Below the pieces are notes generated by a model. That model was not told the origin of the DNA and did not search any database. It was given only the letters and a program-made list of their open reading frames with translations. Of a DNA stretch of 64,000 bases, positions 28,878 to 38,358 are shown piece after piece. The first letter of the stretch is position 1; every line of letters starts with the position of its first letter. Source of the DNA: Pseudohongiella spirulinae (GTDB taxonomy: Bacteria; Pseudomonadota; Gammaproteobacteria; Pseudomonadales; Pseudohongiellaceae); assembly GCF_001444425.1 (NCBI RefSeq), contig NZ_CP013189.1, positions 1,984,001 through 2,048,000 of the forward strand. The letters run 5' to 3'. A program made the translations under genes and the position numbers.

Positions 28878-29702
28878 ATGACTATGCCACTGATCGATAT
28901 CGGCGCCAATCTGGGCCATGAATCCTTTGCTCACGACCTGACTGAAGTCCTGCTGCGGGCGCGCAACGCCGGCCTGGTTCACCAGTTGGTGACCGGCACC
29001 ACCCTTTCAGCTTCACAGAAAGCACTATCGCTTTGCAAGTCCCATGCAGATCTGTCAGCCACTGCCGGCGTTCATCCGCATGAAGCGCAGCACGCCGATG
29101 CTGACGTCCTGCGGGGTATTCGCGAACTGCTCGACGAACCTTTGGTACGTGCTGTCGGTGAAACCGGACTGGACTTTAACCGGGATTATTCGCCCAGGCC
29201 CGTTCAGGAAAAGGTGTTTGAAGCGCATCTGGCCATGGCCGCAGAGACAGCAAAACCGGTGTTTCTGCACCAGCGCGATGCCCACAACCGCTTTCAGCCT
29301 ATCCTTAAAGAGTTCCGCGACCAGCTCAGCGGCGGTGTTGTGCACTGCTTCACCGATGAGAAACAGGCCATGTATGACTACCTGGATCTGGACATGCACA
29401 TCGGGATTACTGGCTGGATCTGTGATGAACGGCGCGGCAGCCATCTGCACGAGTTTGTGAAGGATATTCCGGCCGACCGGCTGCTGCTGGAAACCGATGC
29501 ACCCTATCTGCTGCCGCGCAGCCTGCGACCGCGCCCGAAAACTCGCCGCAATGAACCGGGCTGGTTGCCGGAGGTTTTACGGGTGGTGGCTGAACACTGC
29601 CAGCGACCGGCGGCGGATATTGCGCACCAGACCACGGCCAACGCCATACACCTGTTTAAACTGCCACTCAGTCTGCCGGCAGATGACTCTGCAGATAGTT
29701 GA
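28878..29702 (+). CDS. tatD: TatD-family metal-dependent DNase
   Basis: 274-residue TIM-barrel hydrolase. [10 protein letters not shown] carries the altered first metal motif, [11 protein letters not shown] the second site, then [35 protein letters not shown] and [21 protein letters not shown], closer to TatD proper than to YcfH/YjjV. It functions as a Mg-dependent 3'-5' exonuclease in E. coli. No ribosome-binding site is visible before the first ATG; a second ATG lies two codons on. Its 3' end overlaps the convergent glutaredoxin-like gene by 35 nt. Confidence 0.92.
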   Translation: MTMPLIDIGANLGHESFAHDLTEVLLRARNAGLVHQLVTGTTLSASQKALSLCKSHADLSATAGVHPHEAQHADADVLRGIRELLDEPLVRAVGETGLDFNRDYSPRPVQEKVFEAHLAMAAETAKPVFLHQRDAHNRFQPILKEFRDQLSGGVVHCFTDEKQAMYDYLDLDMHIGITGWICDERRGSHLHEFVKDIPADRLLLETDAPYLLPRSLRPRPKTRRNEPGWLPEVLRVVAEHCQRPAADIAHQTTANAIHLFKLPLSLPADDSADS

Positions 29703-29922
29703 TCAGGGCGTGCTCATCGAAGGGCCAGCCAATATCAGCCTCGGCTCCGTCCACTTTGATGACCGGAATACGCAGTCCGTAGACATCAACCAATGCCGGG
29801 TCATCGGCGATGTCAATCGTACGCCAGCGCAGCCCGTTAACACGTGCCAACGGCTCCAGGACAGAACGGGCCTGATCGCAAAGGTGGCAACCAGCGGTGG
29901 TGTATAAAATGATATCGCTCAC
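29668..29922 (-). CDS. Glutaredoxin-like (DUF836) thiol protein
   Basis: 84 residues with a CHLC redox motif near the N-terminus ([13 protein letters not shown]), the Ile-Asp-Ile-Ala-Asp-Asp-Pro strand-turn and the cis-Pro motif IPVIKVDG: a minimal thioredoxin fold of the DUF836 glutaredoxin-like family. Overlaps the stop of pyrD at its start by 4 nt and the 3' end of tatD on the opposite strand. Probably translated with pyrD. Its substrate is unknown. Confidence 0.9.
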   Translation of the reverse strand: MSDIILYTTAGCHLCDQARSVLEPLARVNGLRWRTIDIADDPALVDVYGLRIPVIKVDGAEADIGWPFDEHALINYLQSHLPAD

Positions 29923-30941
29923 GCCGTTTCCAGCCCTTCAACTATTTCGCGCACCAGCGCCGGTCCGCGATAGATAAAGCCGGTGTATATCTGCAGCAGA
30001 CTGGCGCCGGCATCCAGCTTCTGCTGCGCATCGGCCAGTGAGCTGATGCCACCCACTCCAATAATCGGAATACGACTCTGCAGCGTTTCATGCAGACCGG
30101 CAATGATCTGCGTTGAGCGCTCACGCAGCGGCGCACCGCTCAAACCGCCCGCCTCCTGGTGGCGAGGATTCTGCTCAACGCCTTCTCTCGACAGCGTCGT
30201 ATTGGTGGCGATGACTCCGTCGATGTTAAAGTCCAGCAAAGTGCCGGCAATAAGCTGCAGCTCCTCTGCAGTCAGATCAGGCGCAATTTTGATCACCAGC
30301 GGCACATGCCGGCCATCGGTCTGCTGCAGGGTCTGCTGTTCGCGCTTCAGCACCTCCAGCAGGCGCCGCAGGTCCTCACCGTATTGCAGAGTCCGCAGCC
30401 CGGGTGTGTTGGGCGAAGACAGGTTGACCACCACATAGCTGGCCAGCGGCCAGGCTTTGCGCAGGCCAATCAGGTAATCATCGGCGGCCTTTTCAACCGG
30501 CGTGTCAAAGTTTTTACCAATATTGATGCCCAGCACGCCGCGATAGCGGCTGCTGCGGATACGCTGCAGGGCATGATCGATACCTTTATTGTTGAAACCC
30601 ATGCGATTGATGATGGCCTGCTGGGGGACCAGCCGAAACAGCCGGGGCGAGGGGTTGCCAGGCTGTGGCCGGGGTGTGACTGTGCCAATTTCAATAAAAC
30701 CGAAACCCAGCGCCGCCAGCCCTTCGATATGATCAGCATTTTTATCCAGCCCTGCTGCCAATCCAAGTGCATTGGGAAACTCCAGACCCATGACCCTAAG
30801 CGCCTGCCCGCGCCCGCTGCGCGCACCGCCCAGCAGACCACCCAGACCCAGGCTGGCGGCCACATCCAGGCTGCCCAACGCCACACGGTGGGAGGTTTCT
30901 TCGGGCAGAGTAAACAGCGCGCTGCGCATCAGTGAGTACAT
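29919..30941 (-). CDS. pyrD: Dihydroorotate dehydrogenase (quinone), class 2
   Basis: Membrane-associated enzyme that oxidises dihydroorotate to orotate in pyrimidine synthesis, passing electrons to quinone. 340 residues from the ATG at 30941 (MYSLMRSALFTLPEETSH), with GGAGA about 9 bp upstream. The amphipathic N-terminus is the class 2 membrane-binding extension. Motifs: GLAAGLDKNA, GFIEIGTVTPRPQPGNP, NRMGFNN, VVNLSSPNTPGLR (catalytic Ser region) and GVGGI for FMN phosphate. Confidence 0.96.
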   Translation of the reverse strand: MYSLMRSALFTLPEETSHRVALGSLDVAASLGLGGLLGGARSGRGQALRVMGLEFPNALGLAAGLDKNADHIEGLAALGFGFIEIGTVTPRPQPGNPSPRLFRLVPQQAIINRMGFNNKGIDHALQRIRSSRYRGVLGINIGKNFDTPVEKAADDYLIGLRKAWPLASYVVVNLSSPNTPGLRTLQYGEDLRRLLEVLKREQQTLQQTDGRHVPLVIKIAPDLTAEELQLIAGTLLDFNIDGVIATNTTLSREGVEQNPRHQEAGGLSGAPLRERSTQIIAGLHETLQSRIPIIGVGGISSLADAQQKLDAGASLLQIYTGFIYRGPALVREIVEGLETA

Positions 30942-31068
30942 CAGGTTTGATCTCCGGCAGACAATTGGCAGTAAAGACCTGTCATTATAAAGCAAGCGCG
31001 CGCAGACATCTGCCGGGAACTGATAGACGATCTGCCACACTCTGAGACAAAGTCTGTGTTCGCGCTGC

Positions 31069-31096
31069 TAGACATAAAAACTGAATTGGTTACAAT
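31069..31096 (+). promoter_or_regulatory. Promoter of the moxR operon
   Basis: TAGACA (31069-31074), a 16-bp spacer and TACAAT (31091-31096), each 5/6 to consensus. It gives a leader of about 40 nt before the moxR ATG. Confidence 0.6.
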
Positions 31097-31142
31097 CGCT
31101 GACTTCCGCCAAGCTACAGAAGCACGAAAAACAGGAAAAATT

Positions 31143-32102
31143 ATGAGTCACCACAATACAATAACAGTACTGAAAACCTGGTTAACGCAGCAGATTATCG
31201 GACAGGAGAAACTGGTGGATCGCCTGCTGATTGCCCTGCTTGCCGACGGTCACCTGCTGGTGGAAGGTGCGCCGGGACTGGCAAAAACCAAGGCTATCAA
31301 GGATCTGTCCCGTGCTGTTGAAGGTGACTTTCACCGTATTCAGTTCACTCCTGACCTGTTGCCCAGTGATATCACCGGTACGGAAATTTTCCGCCCGGAG
31401 GACGGATCTTTCCGCTTCCAGCCCGGCCCGATTTTCCACAACCTGGTGCTGGCAGACGAAATTAACCGTGCGCCGGCCAAAGTGCAGTCAGCCCTGCTGG
31501 AGGCCATGGCCGAGCATCAGGTGTCTGTAGGCCGCGAATCTTTCCAGCTGCCGCCGCTGTTCCTGGTCATGGCAACACAAAACCCGATCGAGCAGGAAGG
31601 TACCTATCCGCTGCCCGAAGCGCAGCTGGACCGTTTCCTGATGCACGTATCGATCGGCTATCCATCCACAGAAGCTGAGCGTGACATTCTGCACCTGGTG
31701 CGCGAAGAGGCCCGTCATGTGGCGCCAGAAGCACCTCAGGTAATGAGTCAGGACGACCTGTTTGCAGCACGTCAGGAAATTCTGGCCATGCACATGGCAC
31801 CGGCCGTTGAGGAATACATTATTCAACTGATCATGGCGACCCGTAACCCGGCCACCTATGGCGAAGATCTGGCCGGCTGGATCGATTTTGGTGCCAGTCC
31901 GCGTGGCACGATCTCACTGGATCGTTGCGCCCGCGCTCACGCCTGGATTCAGGGCAAGGACTTTGTCAGCCCGGATGACGTGCAGGCCGTCATGTTTGAT
32001 GTGCTGCGTCACCGCGTGTTGCTCAGTTTTGAAGCGGAAGCCAGCGGTATCACCCCGGATAAGGTACTGAGCACCATATTGGAGCGGGTCCCGTCAGCCT
32101 GA
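31143..32102 (+). CDS. moxR: MoxR family AAA+ ATPase
   Basis: 319 residues. Walker A EGAPGLAKTK, Walker B LVLADEINRAP, sensor VMATQNPIEQEGTYPLPEAQLDRFL, all canonical for MoxR. The ATG at 31143 follows AGGA. MoxR ATPases act as chaperones for vWA-domain partners; here four such partner or accessory genes follow directly (DUF58, DUF4381, two vWA proteins), making this the first gene of a Bat-type operon. Confidence 0.95.
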   Translation: MSHHNTITVLKTWLTQQIIGQEKLVDRLLIALLADGHLLVEGAPGLAKTKAIKDLSRAVEGDFHRIQFTPDLLPSDITGTEIFRPEDGSFRFQPGPIFHNLVLADEINRAPAKVQSALLEAMAEHQVSVGRESFQLPPLFLVMATQNPIEQEGTYPLPEAQLDRFLMHVSIGYPSTEAERDILHLVREEARHVAPEAPQVMSQDDLFAARQEILAMHMAPAVEEYIIQLIMATRNPATYGEDLAGWIDFGASPRGTISLDRCARAHAWIQGKDFVSPDDVQAVMFDVLRHRVLLSFEAEASGITPDKVLSTILERVPSA

Positions 32103-32130
32103 GCCCTGCCAGCCTGAACCGGGAGTTCGC

Positions 32131-33105
32131 ATGAGCAAGACAGTCAGCATTTTACCTCACCAGGAGCTGTATCGGGCGCACGGTGCCATTGTTTCGCTGC
32201 AGGATCTGTTGCTGCAGCGTTATGCCGCCCGCACCATCGAATACGCCACCCAAAAGCGCTCGGTGGCTGGCATTTCGGGCCTGCACCTGTCCAAGATGCG
32301 CGGACGGGGCATTGATTTCGAAGAATTCCGTCCCTATCAGGCCGGTGATGATATCCGCACCATCGACTGGCGAGTCACCGCCCGCATCGGCAAACCTTTT
32401 ACCAAAGTGTTCCGCGAAGAGCGTGAGCGCCCTGTTCTGGTCGCAATCGATCAGTCTGCCAGCATGTTTTTTGGCAGCAAAACAGCGTTTAAATCGGTAG
32501 TTGCCGCTCAGGCAGCGGCGATCTTTGCCTGGCTGGCCATTGATAACGGCGACCGGGTTGGTGGGCTGGTGTACGGCGACAATGAGTTTGCGCTGGTGCG
32601 CCCGAAACGCAGCCGGCGCTCGGCGCTTCATCTGCTGAACCAGATTCATCAGTACAACACCCAATTGGCAGTTAACGCCACACAGTCGCAGGCCGCACCG
32701 AGCCCTGAGTCTGGGGATCTGGCAACCGCACTGGGTCGCATCCGGCGCATTACCAAACCTGGCAGCACTCTTTACATCATCAGTGATTTTTCTACCCTGA
32801 ATGAGGCCGGCTTCCAGTACCTGTCGCAGATATCACGTCATAATAATGTTGTGTGCTGCTTTGTTTACGATCCGCTGGAAGAGAATCTGCCGCTGCCGGG
32901 TTACTACAGTATTACCGACGGTCGCGAAAAAGGCACACTGAACACCTACAACAAGCAGGTACGGGACAGCTACAGCAACGTCTTTCATCAGCGCCTTGAT
33001 GCACTGCAGGGCGAACTGAACAAATTACAGATACCCCTGCTCACCCTGAGAACCGACGAACCTGTCGTAGAACGGATACACCAATGGACATCGCAGACGC
33101 TCTGA
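32131..33105 (+). CDS. DUF58 domain protein, vWA-like
   Basis: 324 residues. Contains the DUF58 core FEEFRPYQAGDDIRTIDWRVTARIGKPFTKVF and, after it, a vWA-like strand with an intact DxSxS metal site (DQSAS, about residues 110). Soluble, no signal peptide. Starts 28 bp after moxR and overlaps the DUF4381 gene by 22 nt. It is the regular partner of MoxR in these operons; its precise role is not known. Confidence 0.93.
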   Translation: MSKTVSILPHQELYRAHGAIVSLQDLLLQRYAARTIEYATQKRSVAGISGLHLSKMRGRGIDFEEFRPYQAGDDIRTIDWRVTARIGKPFTKVFREERERPVLVAIDQSASMFFGSKTAFKSVVAAQAAAIFAWLAIDNGDRVGGLVYGDNEFALVRPKRSRRSALHLLNQIHQYNTQLAVNATQSQAAPSPESGDLATALGRIRRITKPGSTLYIISDFSTLNEAGFQYLSQISRHNNVVCCFVYDPLEENLPLPGYYSITDGREKGTLNTYNKQVRDSYSNVFHQRLDALQGELNKLQIPLLTLRTDEPVVERIHQWTSQTL

Positions 33106-33632
33106 GCCAACTGGCCGACATTCATGCACCGCAGGCAGTGGGCTGGTGGCCGCTGGCACCGGGCTGGTGGCTGCTGATTGCCATGCTGATTGCCGGGCTG
33201 CTCTGGGGCCTGTGGAAACTGATGGCGCGCTTGCGCCTGCAGCGCCGTGCCAACCAGGCGGTCGCTGAGCTGGACAAGTGTCTGAATAAACTGCGCGCCG
33301 GTGATGAACAGGATATGCAGCAGCGGCTGGTCTACGTTAATGAGGTCAACAGCGTGCTGCGCCGCGTGGCGCTGGCTCATTTCAGCCAGTCCGAGGTGGC
33401 CGGTCTGACCGGCCAGCAGTGGATTGCCTTCCTGCGCCGCTATGACCAGCAGCAGCTGCTGCGCGATGACCTGGCGCAGGCCCTGGCACAGGGTCGTTTT
33501 GCACCGCGCTGTGACATTGATACCCAGGCCCTGCACAGCATGGCCGGCACTTGGATTAAAGGCCTGTATATGGCTAGAATCGACAACAATAAAACGAATT
33601 CACCGAGCACAGCGACCGAACATCATGCTTGA
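33084..33632 (+). CDS. DUF4381 membrane protein
   Basis: 182 residues with one strong N-terminal membrane segment (WWLLIAMLIAGLLWGLWKLM) preceded by the Trp-rich VGWWPLAPGWW, the signature of DUF4381. The rest is helical and cytoplasmic. It overlaps both neighbours (22 nt upstream, 8 nt downstream), implying coordinated translation within the Bat operon. Confidence 0.88.
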   Translation: MDIADALSQLADIHAPQAVGWWPLAPGWWLLIAMLIAGLLWGLWKLMARLRLQRRANQAVAELDKCLNKLRAGDEQDMQQRLVYVNEVNSVLRRVALAHFSQSEVAGLTGQQWIAFLRRYDQQQLLRDDLAQALAQGRFAPRCDIDTQALHSMAGTWIKGLYMARIDNNKTNSPSTATEHHA

Positions 33633-34641
33633 ATTTTCCTGGCCCTGGGTTTTTCTGGCCCTGCCCCTGCCGCTTATCATTTATTGGCTGGTGCCGCGGG
33701 CACCGCGTCAGGATGCGGCGCTGCGCGTACCTTTTTATCGTCAGCTGGTGCAACTGCACACTGACAGCTCACATCAGTACAACAAGAACCTGTTTCTGCT
33801 GATTGCCTGCGCGTTGATCTGGCTGATGGTGGTAATCGCCTCATCTCGCCCGCAATGGATAGGCGATCCTGTTCAGATACCTACTACCGGCCGCGACATG
33901 ATGCTGACTCTGGACATGTCGGGCAGTATGGAAGCGCGTGATATGTTTCTCAACAACACCCAGTTGTCGCGCTTTCAGGTCATGAAGGCGGTGATCAGTG
34001 ATTTTGTGGAAAAGCGCACCGGCGACCGTCTGGGTCTGACCCTGTTTGCGGCACATGCCTATATGCTCACGCCGATGACTTATGATCTGGCCACTGTTCA
34101 GCAAATGGTGGATGAGCTGGAAATCGGCATGATTGATGAGTCAGCCACGGCCATTGGCGATGCCATCGGTCTGAGTATCCGCCACCTGCGTCAGCAACCG
34201 GAAAATAACCGCATCCTGATTCTGCTGACCGATGGCATCAATAACGCCGGTGAGCTCACGCCTCTGCAGGCGGCCCAGTTGGCTCGTACCGAAGGCATAA
34301 AAATGCATATTGTGGGCGTGGCATCCGATCAGTTTGCCCAGCGTTCCATGTTCGGCACACGTGCCAGCGGGGCGCTGGTCTCTGAAATAGACGATGAAAC
34401 CATGGCCGAGGCGGCTGAAATGACCGGTGGGCTGTACTTTCGCGCGCGGACCCTGGAAGATATGATCAGTATCTATGATGAACTGGATCAGATGGAGCCC
34501 ATCGAGCAGGATGAGCAGACCTATCGACCGGAAACCCAGCTATTCCACTGGCCGCTGGGCATCGCCCTGTTGCTCAGCTTCCTGCTGGCACTCAGTGCCA
34601 TGCCCGCAGCCACTCGGGCACGGGCGGGGGACTCGGTATGA
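33625..34641 (+). CDS. batA: BatA-type vWA membrane protein
   Basis: 338 residues. Two N-terminal hydrophobic segments (FLALPLPLIIYWLV and FLLIACALIWLMVVIA), a periplasmic or cytoplasmic vWA domain with a complete MIDAS DMSGSM, the TDG motif LLTDGINNAG, and a C-terminal helix (LGIALLLSFLLALSAM). The ATG at 33625 lies inside the end of the DUF4381 gene. The BatA-BatB-BatD set was first linked to aerotolerance in Bacteroides; in gammaproteobacteria the function is less clear. Confidence 0.9.
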   Translation: MLEFSWPWVFLALPLPLIIYWLVPRAPRQDAALRVPFYRQLVQLHTDSSHQYNKNLFLLIACALIWLMVVIASSRPQWIGDPVQIPTTGRDMMLTLDMSGSMEARDMFLNNTQLSRFQVMKAVISDFVEKRTGDRLGLTLFAAHAYMLTPMTYDLATVQQMVDELEIGMIDESATAIGDAIGLSIRHLRQQPENNRILILLTDGINNAGELTPLQAAQLARTEGIKMHIVGVASDQFAQRSMFGTRASGALVSEIDDETMAEAAEMTGGLYFRARTLEDMISIYDELDQMEPIEQDEQTYRPETQLFHWPLGIALLLSFLLALSAMPAATRARAGDSV

Positions 34642-36563
34642 ATGAGACCATAACGCTGGCACAGGCCGTCGAAAACTTTCATTTTCTGCGCCCGCTATGG
34701 CTACTGGCGCTGCTGCCGGCGGTATTTTTCTTTCGCCGCCTGTGGGTCCTCGACGCGCAGGGATCTGCCTGGCACAAAGTGATCGAAAAAAGCCTGCTGC
34801 CCTATCTGCTGAACGCCACCAAAAACCGCTCGCAGCGTTTACCTCTGTATCTGCTGATGCTGGCCTGGACCCTGAGCATTGTGGCACTGGCCGGCCCAAC
34901 CTGGTCCAAGCAGACACAACCGGTCCAGCAGCGTCAGGACGCCCTGGTCATTGTGCTGGATCTGAGCCTGGGCATGTTTGCCACCGACTTTGAACCTAAT
35001 CGCATCACCATCGCCCGACGCAAGATTCTGGACATCCTGGATACCCGGCGCGAGGGCCAGACCGGCCTGGTGGTCTACGCCGGTGAGGCGCATATGGTCA
35101 CTCCGTTAACCGATGACAGCATCAGCATCCGCGCCATGGTGCCGGCCCTGAACCCCAACATCATGCCAGTGATCGGCAACAATCCGGCTGACGGAATCCA
35201 GATGGCCAATCGGCTGCTGGAAGAAGCCGGCACCAGCAATGGCCGCATTCTGTTGATCACCTCGGATATTCCGTCCGATCAGGTGTTTCGCATCGGTGAT
35301 GCCATGAGTACCGTCAACTTTCCGCTGCATGTCATCGGGGTTGGTACAACGCAGGGCGCCTCGATCCCGGCAGCTGGCGGCGAAGTGCTGCGTGACAGTG
35401 ATGGCCAGGTGGTCATCAGCGCCATGAATCGCAGTGTACTGCAACAGGTCGCCGGTAATCATGATGGTCGTTACAGCGATGTAACGGTTGATAGCAGCGA
35501 TCTCGAGTCAGTGCTGGCTGAAAGCCTGCGCCGCGGTGATAACGACACCTTCCTGGAGTCCGAAGAAGAAGTTGAGCTGTGGCGCGACGCCGGTCCGTGG
35601 CTGCTGCTACTGCTGCTGCCGCTGTGTGCCCTGTGCTTCCGGCGCGGTTGGGTGTTGCAGCTGGCCCTGTCGGCAGGCCTGGCCATGATGGTCATGACAC
35701 CGGAACCAGTCATGGCGCAACCGGCTGATGAGACTGATCCCTTAACTCAGGCGCAGGCCCCGCAAGGCGACAATTCACAGAGCCCCGGGCAGATGCAGAC
35801 CCTGTCAATCGGCACTCCGCAAGAGATGCAATCGGAGTTTCCACCCGCCAACCCGCCCCGCTTCGACTGGCGCGCCCTGTTCCTGAACCGCGACCAGCGC
35901 GCCGCACGCGCTCTTGCCAACCGCGACCCGAACACGGCGGCAGTCCTGTTTGATGATCAGGCCTGGCGTGGCACTGCACACTATCGGGCCGGCAATTTCG
36001 AAGCTGCCATTCAGGAATTCAGTCAGGGCGAGGATCTCGACTCCTACTACAACCTCGGTAACGCCCTGGCCTACGCTGAACGTTTTGCCGAAGCCATCGC
36101 CGCCTACGACCGCGTGCTGGCCGAACAGCCCATGCACGAAGACGCCCAGCACAACAAGCAGATTGTTGAACAGCTACTGGAGCAGCAACAGCAAGAACAG
36201 GAAGAGCAGGAACAGCAGGAGCAGGAACAGCAGGAAGAGTCTCAGGCCGAAGCCGAACAGCAGGAAAACGAAGAAGAAGTTGAACCAACGCTGGAAGAAG
36301 ACGAGCAACAGCAGCAGGATCAGGAACCTCAGGAGCCTCAGGAACAGGAAACGCCCGAGCAGGAAGCTGAAGATGCTGAAACTGACGATTCGCAGAAAAA
36401 CCAGCGCAGCGAAAACACCGAATTTGAAGAAGATCAGGAATCTCTGGAGCAGTTCCTGCGCCGCATCGAAGACGATCCGGGTGAGCTGCTGCGCCGCAAA
36501 TTCCAGTTTGAATCACGTCGCCGCATGATTGAGCGACGCGCAGCCAGCCAAGGCATACGATGA
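34638..36563 (+). CDS. batB: BatB/BatC-type vWA and TPR protein with acidic Gln-rich tail
   Basis: 641 residues, ATGA overlap with the previous gene. Two N-terminal helices, a vWA domain, a helix at about 318-335 (LLLLLLPLCALCF), TPR repeats at about 440-508 (HYRAGNFEAAIQEFSQGEDLDSYYNLGNALAYAERF), then a Gln/Glu tract of roughly 90 residues and a basic end. The first MIDAS motif reads DLSLG, so the second serine of DxSxS is replaced by Gly; metal binding may be weakened. It combines BatB and BatC (TPR) parts in one chain, as in Pseudomonas-type operons. Confidence 0.9.
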   Translation: MNETITLAQAVENFHFLRPLWLLALLPAVFFFRRLWVLDAQGSAWHKVIEKSLLPYLLNATKNRSQRLPLYLLMLAWTLSIVALAGPTWSKQTQPVQQRQDALVIVLDLSLGMFATDFEPNRITIARRKILDILDTRREGQTGLVVYAGEAHMVTPLTDDSISIRAMVPALNPNIMPVIGNNPADGIQMANRLLEEAGTSNGRILLITSDIPSDQVFRIGDAMSTVNFPLHVIGVGTTQGASIPAAGGEVLRDSDGQVVISAMNRSVLQQVAGNHDGRYSDVTVDSSDLESVLAESLRRGDNDTFLESEEEVELWRDAGPWLLLLLLPLCALCFRRGWVLQLALSAGLAMMVMTPEPVMAQPADETDPLTQAQAPQGDNSQSPGQMQTLSIGTPQEMQSEFPPANPPRFDWRALFLNRDQRAARALANRDPNTAAVLFDDQAWRGTAHYRAGNFEAAIQEFSQGEDLDSYYNLGNALAYAERFAEAIAAYDRVLAEQPMHEDAQHNKQIVEQLLEQQQQEQEEQEQQEQEQQEESQAEAEQQENEEEVEPTLEEDEQQQQDQEPQEPQEQETPEQEAEDAETDDSQKNQRSENTEFEEDQESLEQFLRRIEDDPGELLRRKFQFESRRRMIERRAASQGIR

Positions 36564-36573
36564 GCGGAGAGTT

Positions 36574-38355
36574 ATGAGACAGCAACTGACATGTGTTTTA
36601 GGGCTGGTCATGGCCCTGCTGGTCGGACTGGCGCAGGCTCAGCAGCCTCCAAGAGTTGACACCAGCATTGATCGCACCGAAATTACCCGGGGCGAAACGG
36701 TTACAGTCACTGTGCGTGTACATGGCCAGCAGGGCGGCGTTCGCATAGAGCTGGAACCTTTACGCGAAAATTTTGAGATTGTCTCAACCCGCTCCGCCAG
36801 TCATTTGCGCTCGGTAAACAACCGCATCGAATCCTGGACTGACTATGACCTGGTGCTGTTCCCCAGAGAGCTGGGTGAACAGCAGGTTCCCGCTCTGGAG
36901 GTTGCAGGCACTACAACACAAAGTTATACCATCACCGTCAACGAGCCGAGCGGCGCTGGCCTGGGTGGCGGCCAGGAAATATATCTTGAAACTGTGATCA
37001 GCGATGAATCTGTCTATGTGCAGGAACAACTGCTGTTCACTATCCGTCTGTATTACACCATTGCCGGGATTCGCAATCCCAACTTCACTGAAGTGGAACC
37101 CGACAATGCGCTGGTACAGTTGCTCGGACAGCCACACCAGTATGAGCAGCTAATTGACGGAATCCGCTATGGTGTATACGAGAAAAACTACGTGATTTTT
37201 CCGCAGCGCAGTGGTGAGCTGGTCATCCCTGATATTGTGTTTCGTGGTGAGCTGACAGATGGTTCCAGTAACTTCGTGTTTCGCAATCCCAATATGCGAC
37301 CGGTTACAGCCTTCGCCACTGGCTATCGCGTCGATGTTAATGAGCGCCCGACCGAGTTCCCGTCTGAGGACAATACCTGGCTTCCGGCCAAGAACATTCA
37401 GATCAGTGAGACCTGGAGCCGGGATATCACCACTCTGGAGCCAGGTGATGCAGTCAAGCGCACGATCACCATTGTGGCTGACGGGCTGGACGGCCCTGCC
37501 CTGCCACCGCTGGCAACCGGAGAAGAAATAGCACGAATGAATGTCTACCCGGAAGCGCCAGTGATTGAGCGTCGGGTCATCGATGGCAATGTCGTCGGTT
37601 CAAGAACCGAGACATATGAACTGGTTGCCACGGGCGAAGGTTCGGTAGTCATTCCGGAAATCAATCTACCCTGGTGGGACACCGAAGCTGATGAGCTGAG
37701 AAATGCACAAATTCCGGCTTCGCTGATCAGGGTCAACCCGGTTGGTGGTGCTGTTGCTGCACAGTCAGAGGCTGACGGTGACGAAGCAGCAGAGAACAAT
37801 GGTCTTGCGGCATTTGTTGAGCAGGACGAATTGCTGAGCAGCGCCAGAACGCCGGTGTGGATTATCAATCTGATGAGTTTGGTGATTGTACTGGTGCTGG
37901 CTGGCATGTGGTGGCTGTGGCGACGACGTCTGGCCGCCATGACAGCGGCCGCTGCAGCGGCTGCACCCACTTACCAACGCAGCGAAGCCTATGCCCGAGA
38001 AATCGAGGACAGCCATGAGCAGCAATCCTTTGCAGACCTGAGCAAAAGCATCAGCCAGGCTGACCCGCAGCAAATTCGGCTGCACCTGATCGCCTGGGGT
38101 CGTCAGTATTTTCACGATGCCGGCCTTTATAATCTGGATGACCTGGCACGACACCTTGACAACGCAACCATCAGACAAAGTTTCACCCATCTGCAGGCGG
38201 CCATGTACAGCGCTGAAGATGCCCGGAATTTTGATCAATCCCAACGCCAGCAGTTACAGTCACTGATCAGCGACTATCGCGACGGCCAGGCCAAATCCCG
38301 GCGTTTAGAGAAGCAGCAGGCGCCTTACGTTCTGCCTCCGCTGTATCGCAACTAA
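36574..38355 (+). CDS. batD: BatD-type membrane protein
   Basis: 593 residues. The ATG at 36574 (GGAGA upstream) begins a signal peptide (QLTCVLGLVMALLVGLAQAQ), then Ig-like periplasmic repeats (TEITRGETVTVTVRV), a transmembrane segment at about 429-449 (IINLMSLVIVLVLAGMWWLW) and a cytoplasmic end with an Ala stretch. Matches BatD (oxygen tolerance) proteins in layout. Probably displays or anchors the vWA partners encoded upstream. Confidence 0.9.
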   Translation: MRQQLTCVLGLVMALLVGLAQAQQPPRVDTSIDRTEITRGETVTVTVRVHGQQGGVRIELEPLRENFEIVSTRSASHLRSVNNRIESWTDYDLVLFPRELGEQQVPALEVAGTTTQSYTITVNEPSGAGLGGGQEIYLETVISDESVYVQEQLLFTIRLYYTIAGIRNPNFTEVEPDNALVQLLGQPHQYEQLIDGIRYGVYEKNYVIFPQRSGELVIPDIVFRGELTDGSSNFVFRNPNMRPVTAFATGYRVDVNERPTEFPSEDNTWLPAKNIQISETWSRDITTLEPGDAVKRTITIVADGLDGPALPPLATGEEIARMNVYPEAPVIERRVIDGNVVGSRTETYELVATGEGSVVIPEINLPWWDTEADELRNAQIPASLIRVNPVGGAVAAQSEADGDEAAENNGLAAFVEQDELLSSARTPVWIINLMSLVIVLVLAGMWWLWRRRLAAMTAAAAAAAPTYQRSEAYAREIEDSHEQQSFADLSKSISQADPQQIRLHLIAWGRQYFHDAGLYNLDDLARHLDNATIRQSFTHLQAAMYSAEDARNFDQSQRQQLQSLISDYRDGQAKSRRLEKQQAPYVLPPLYRN

Positions 38356-38358
38356 ACC

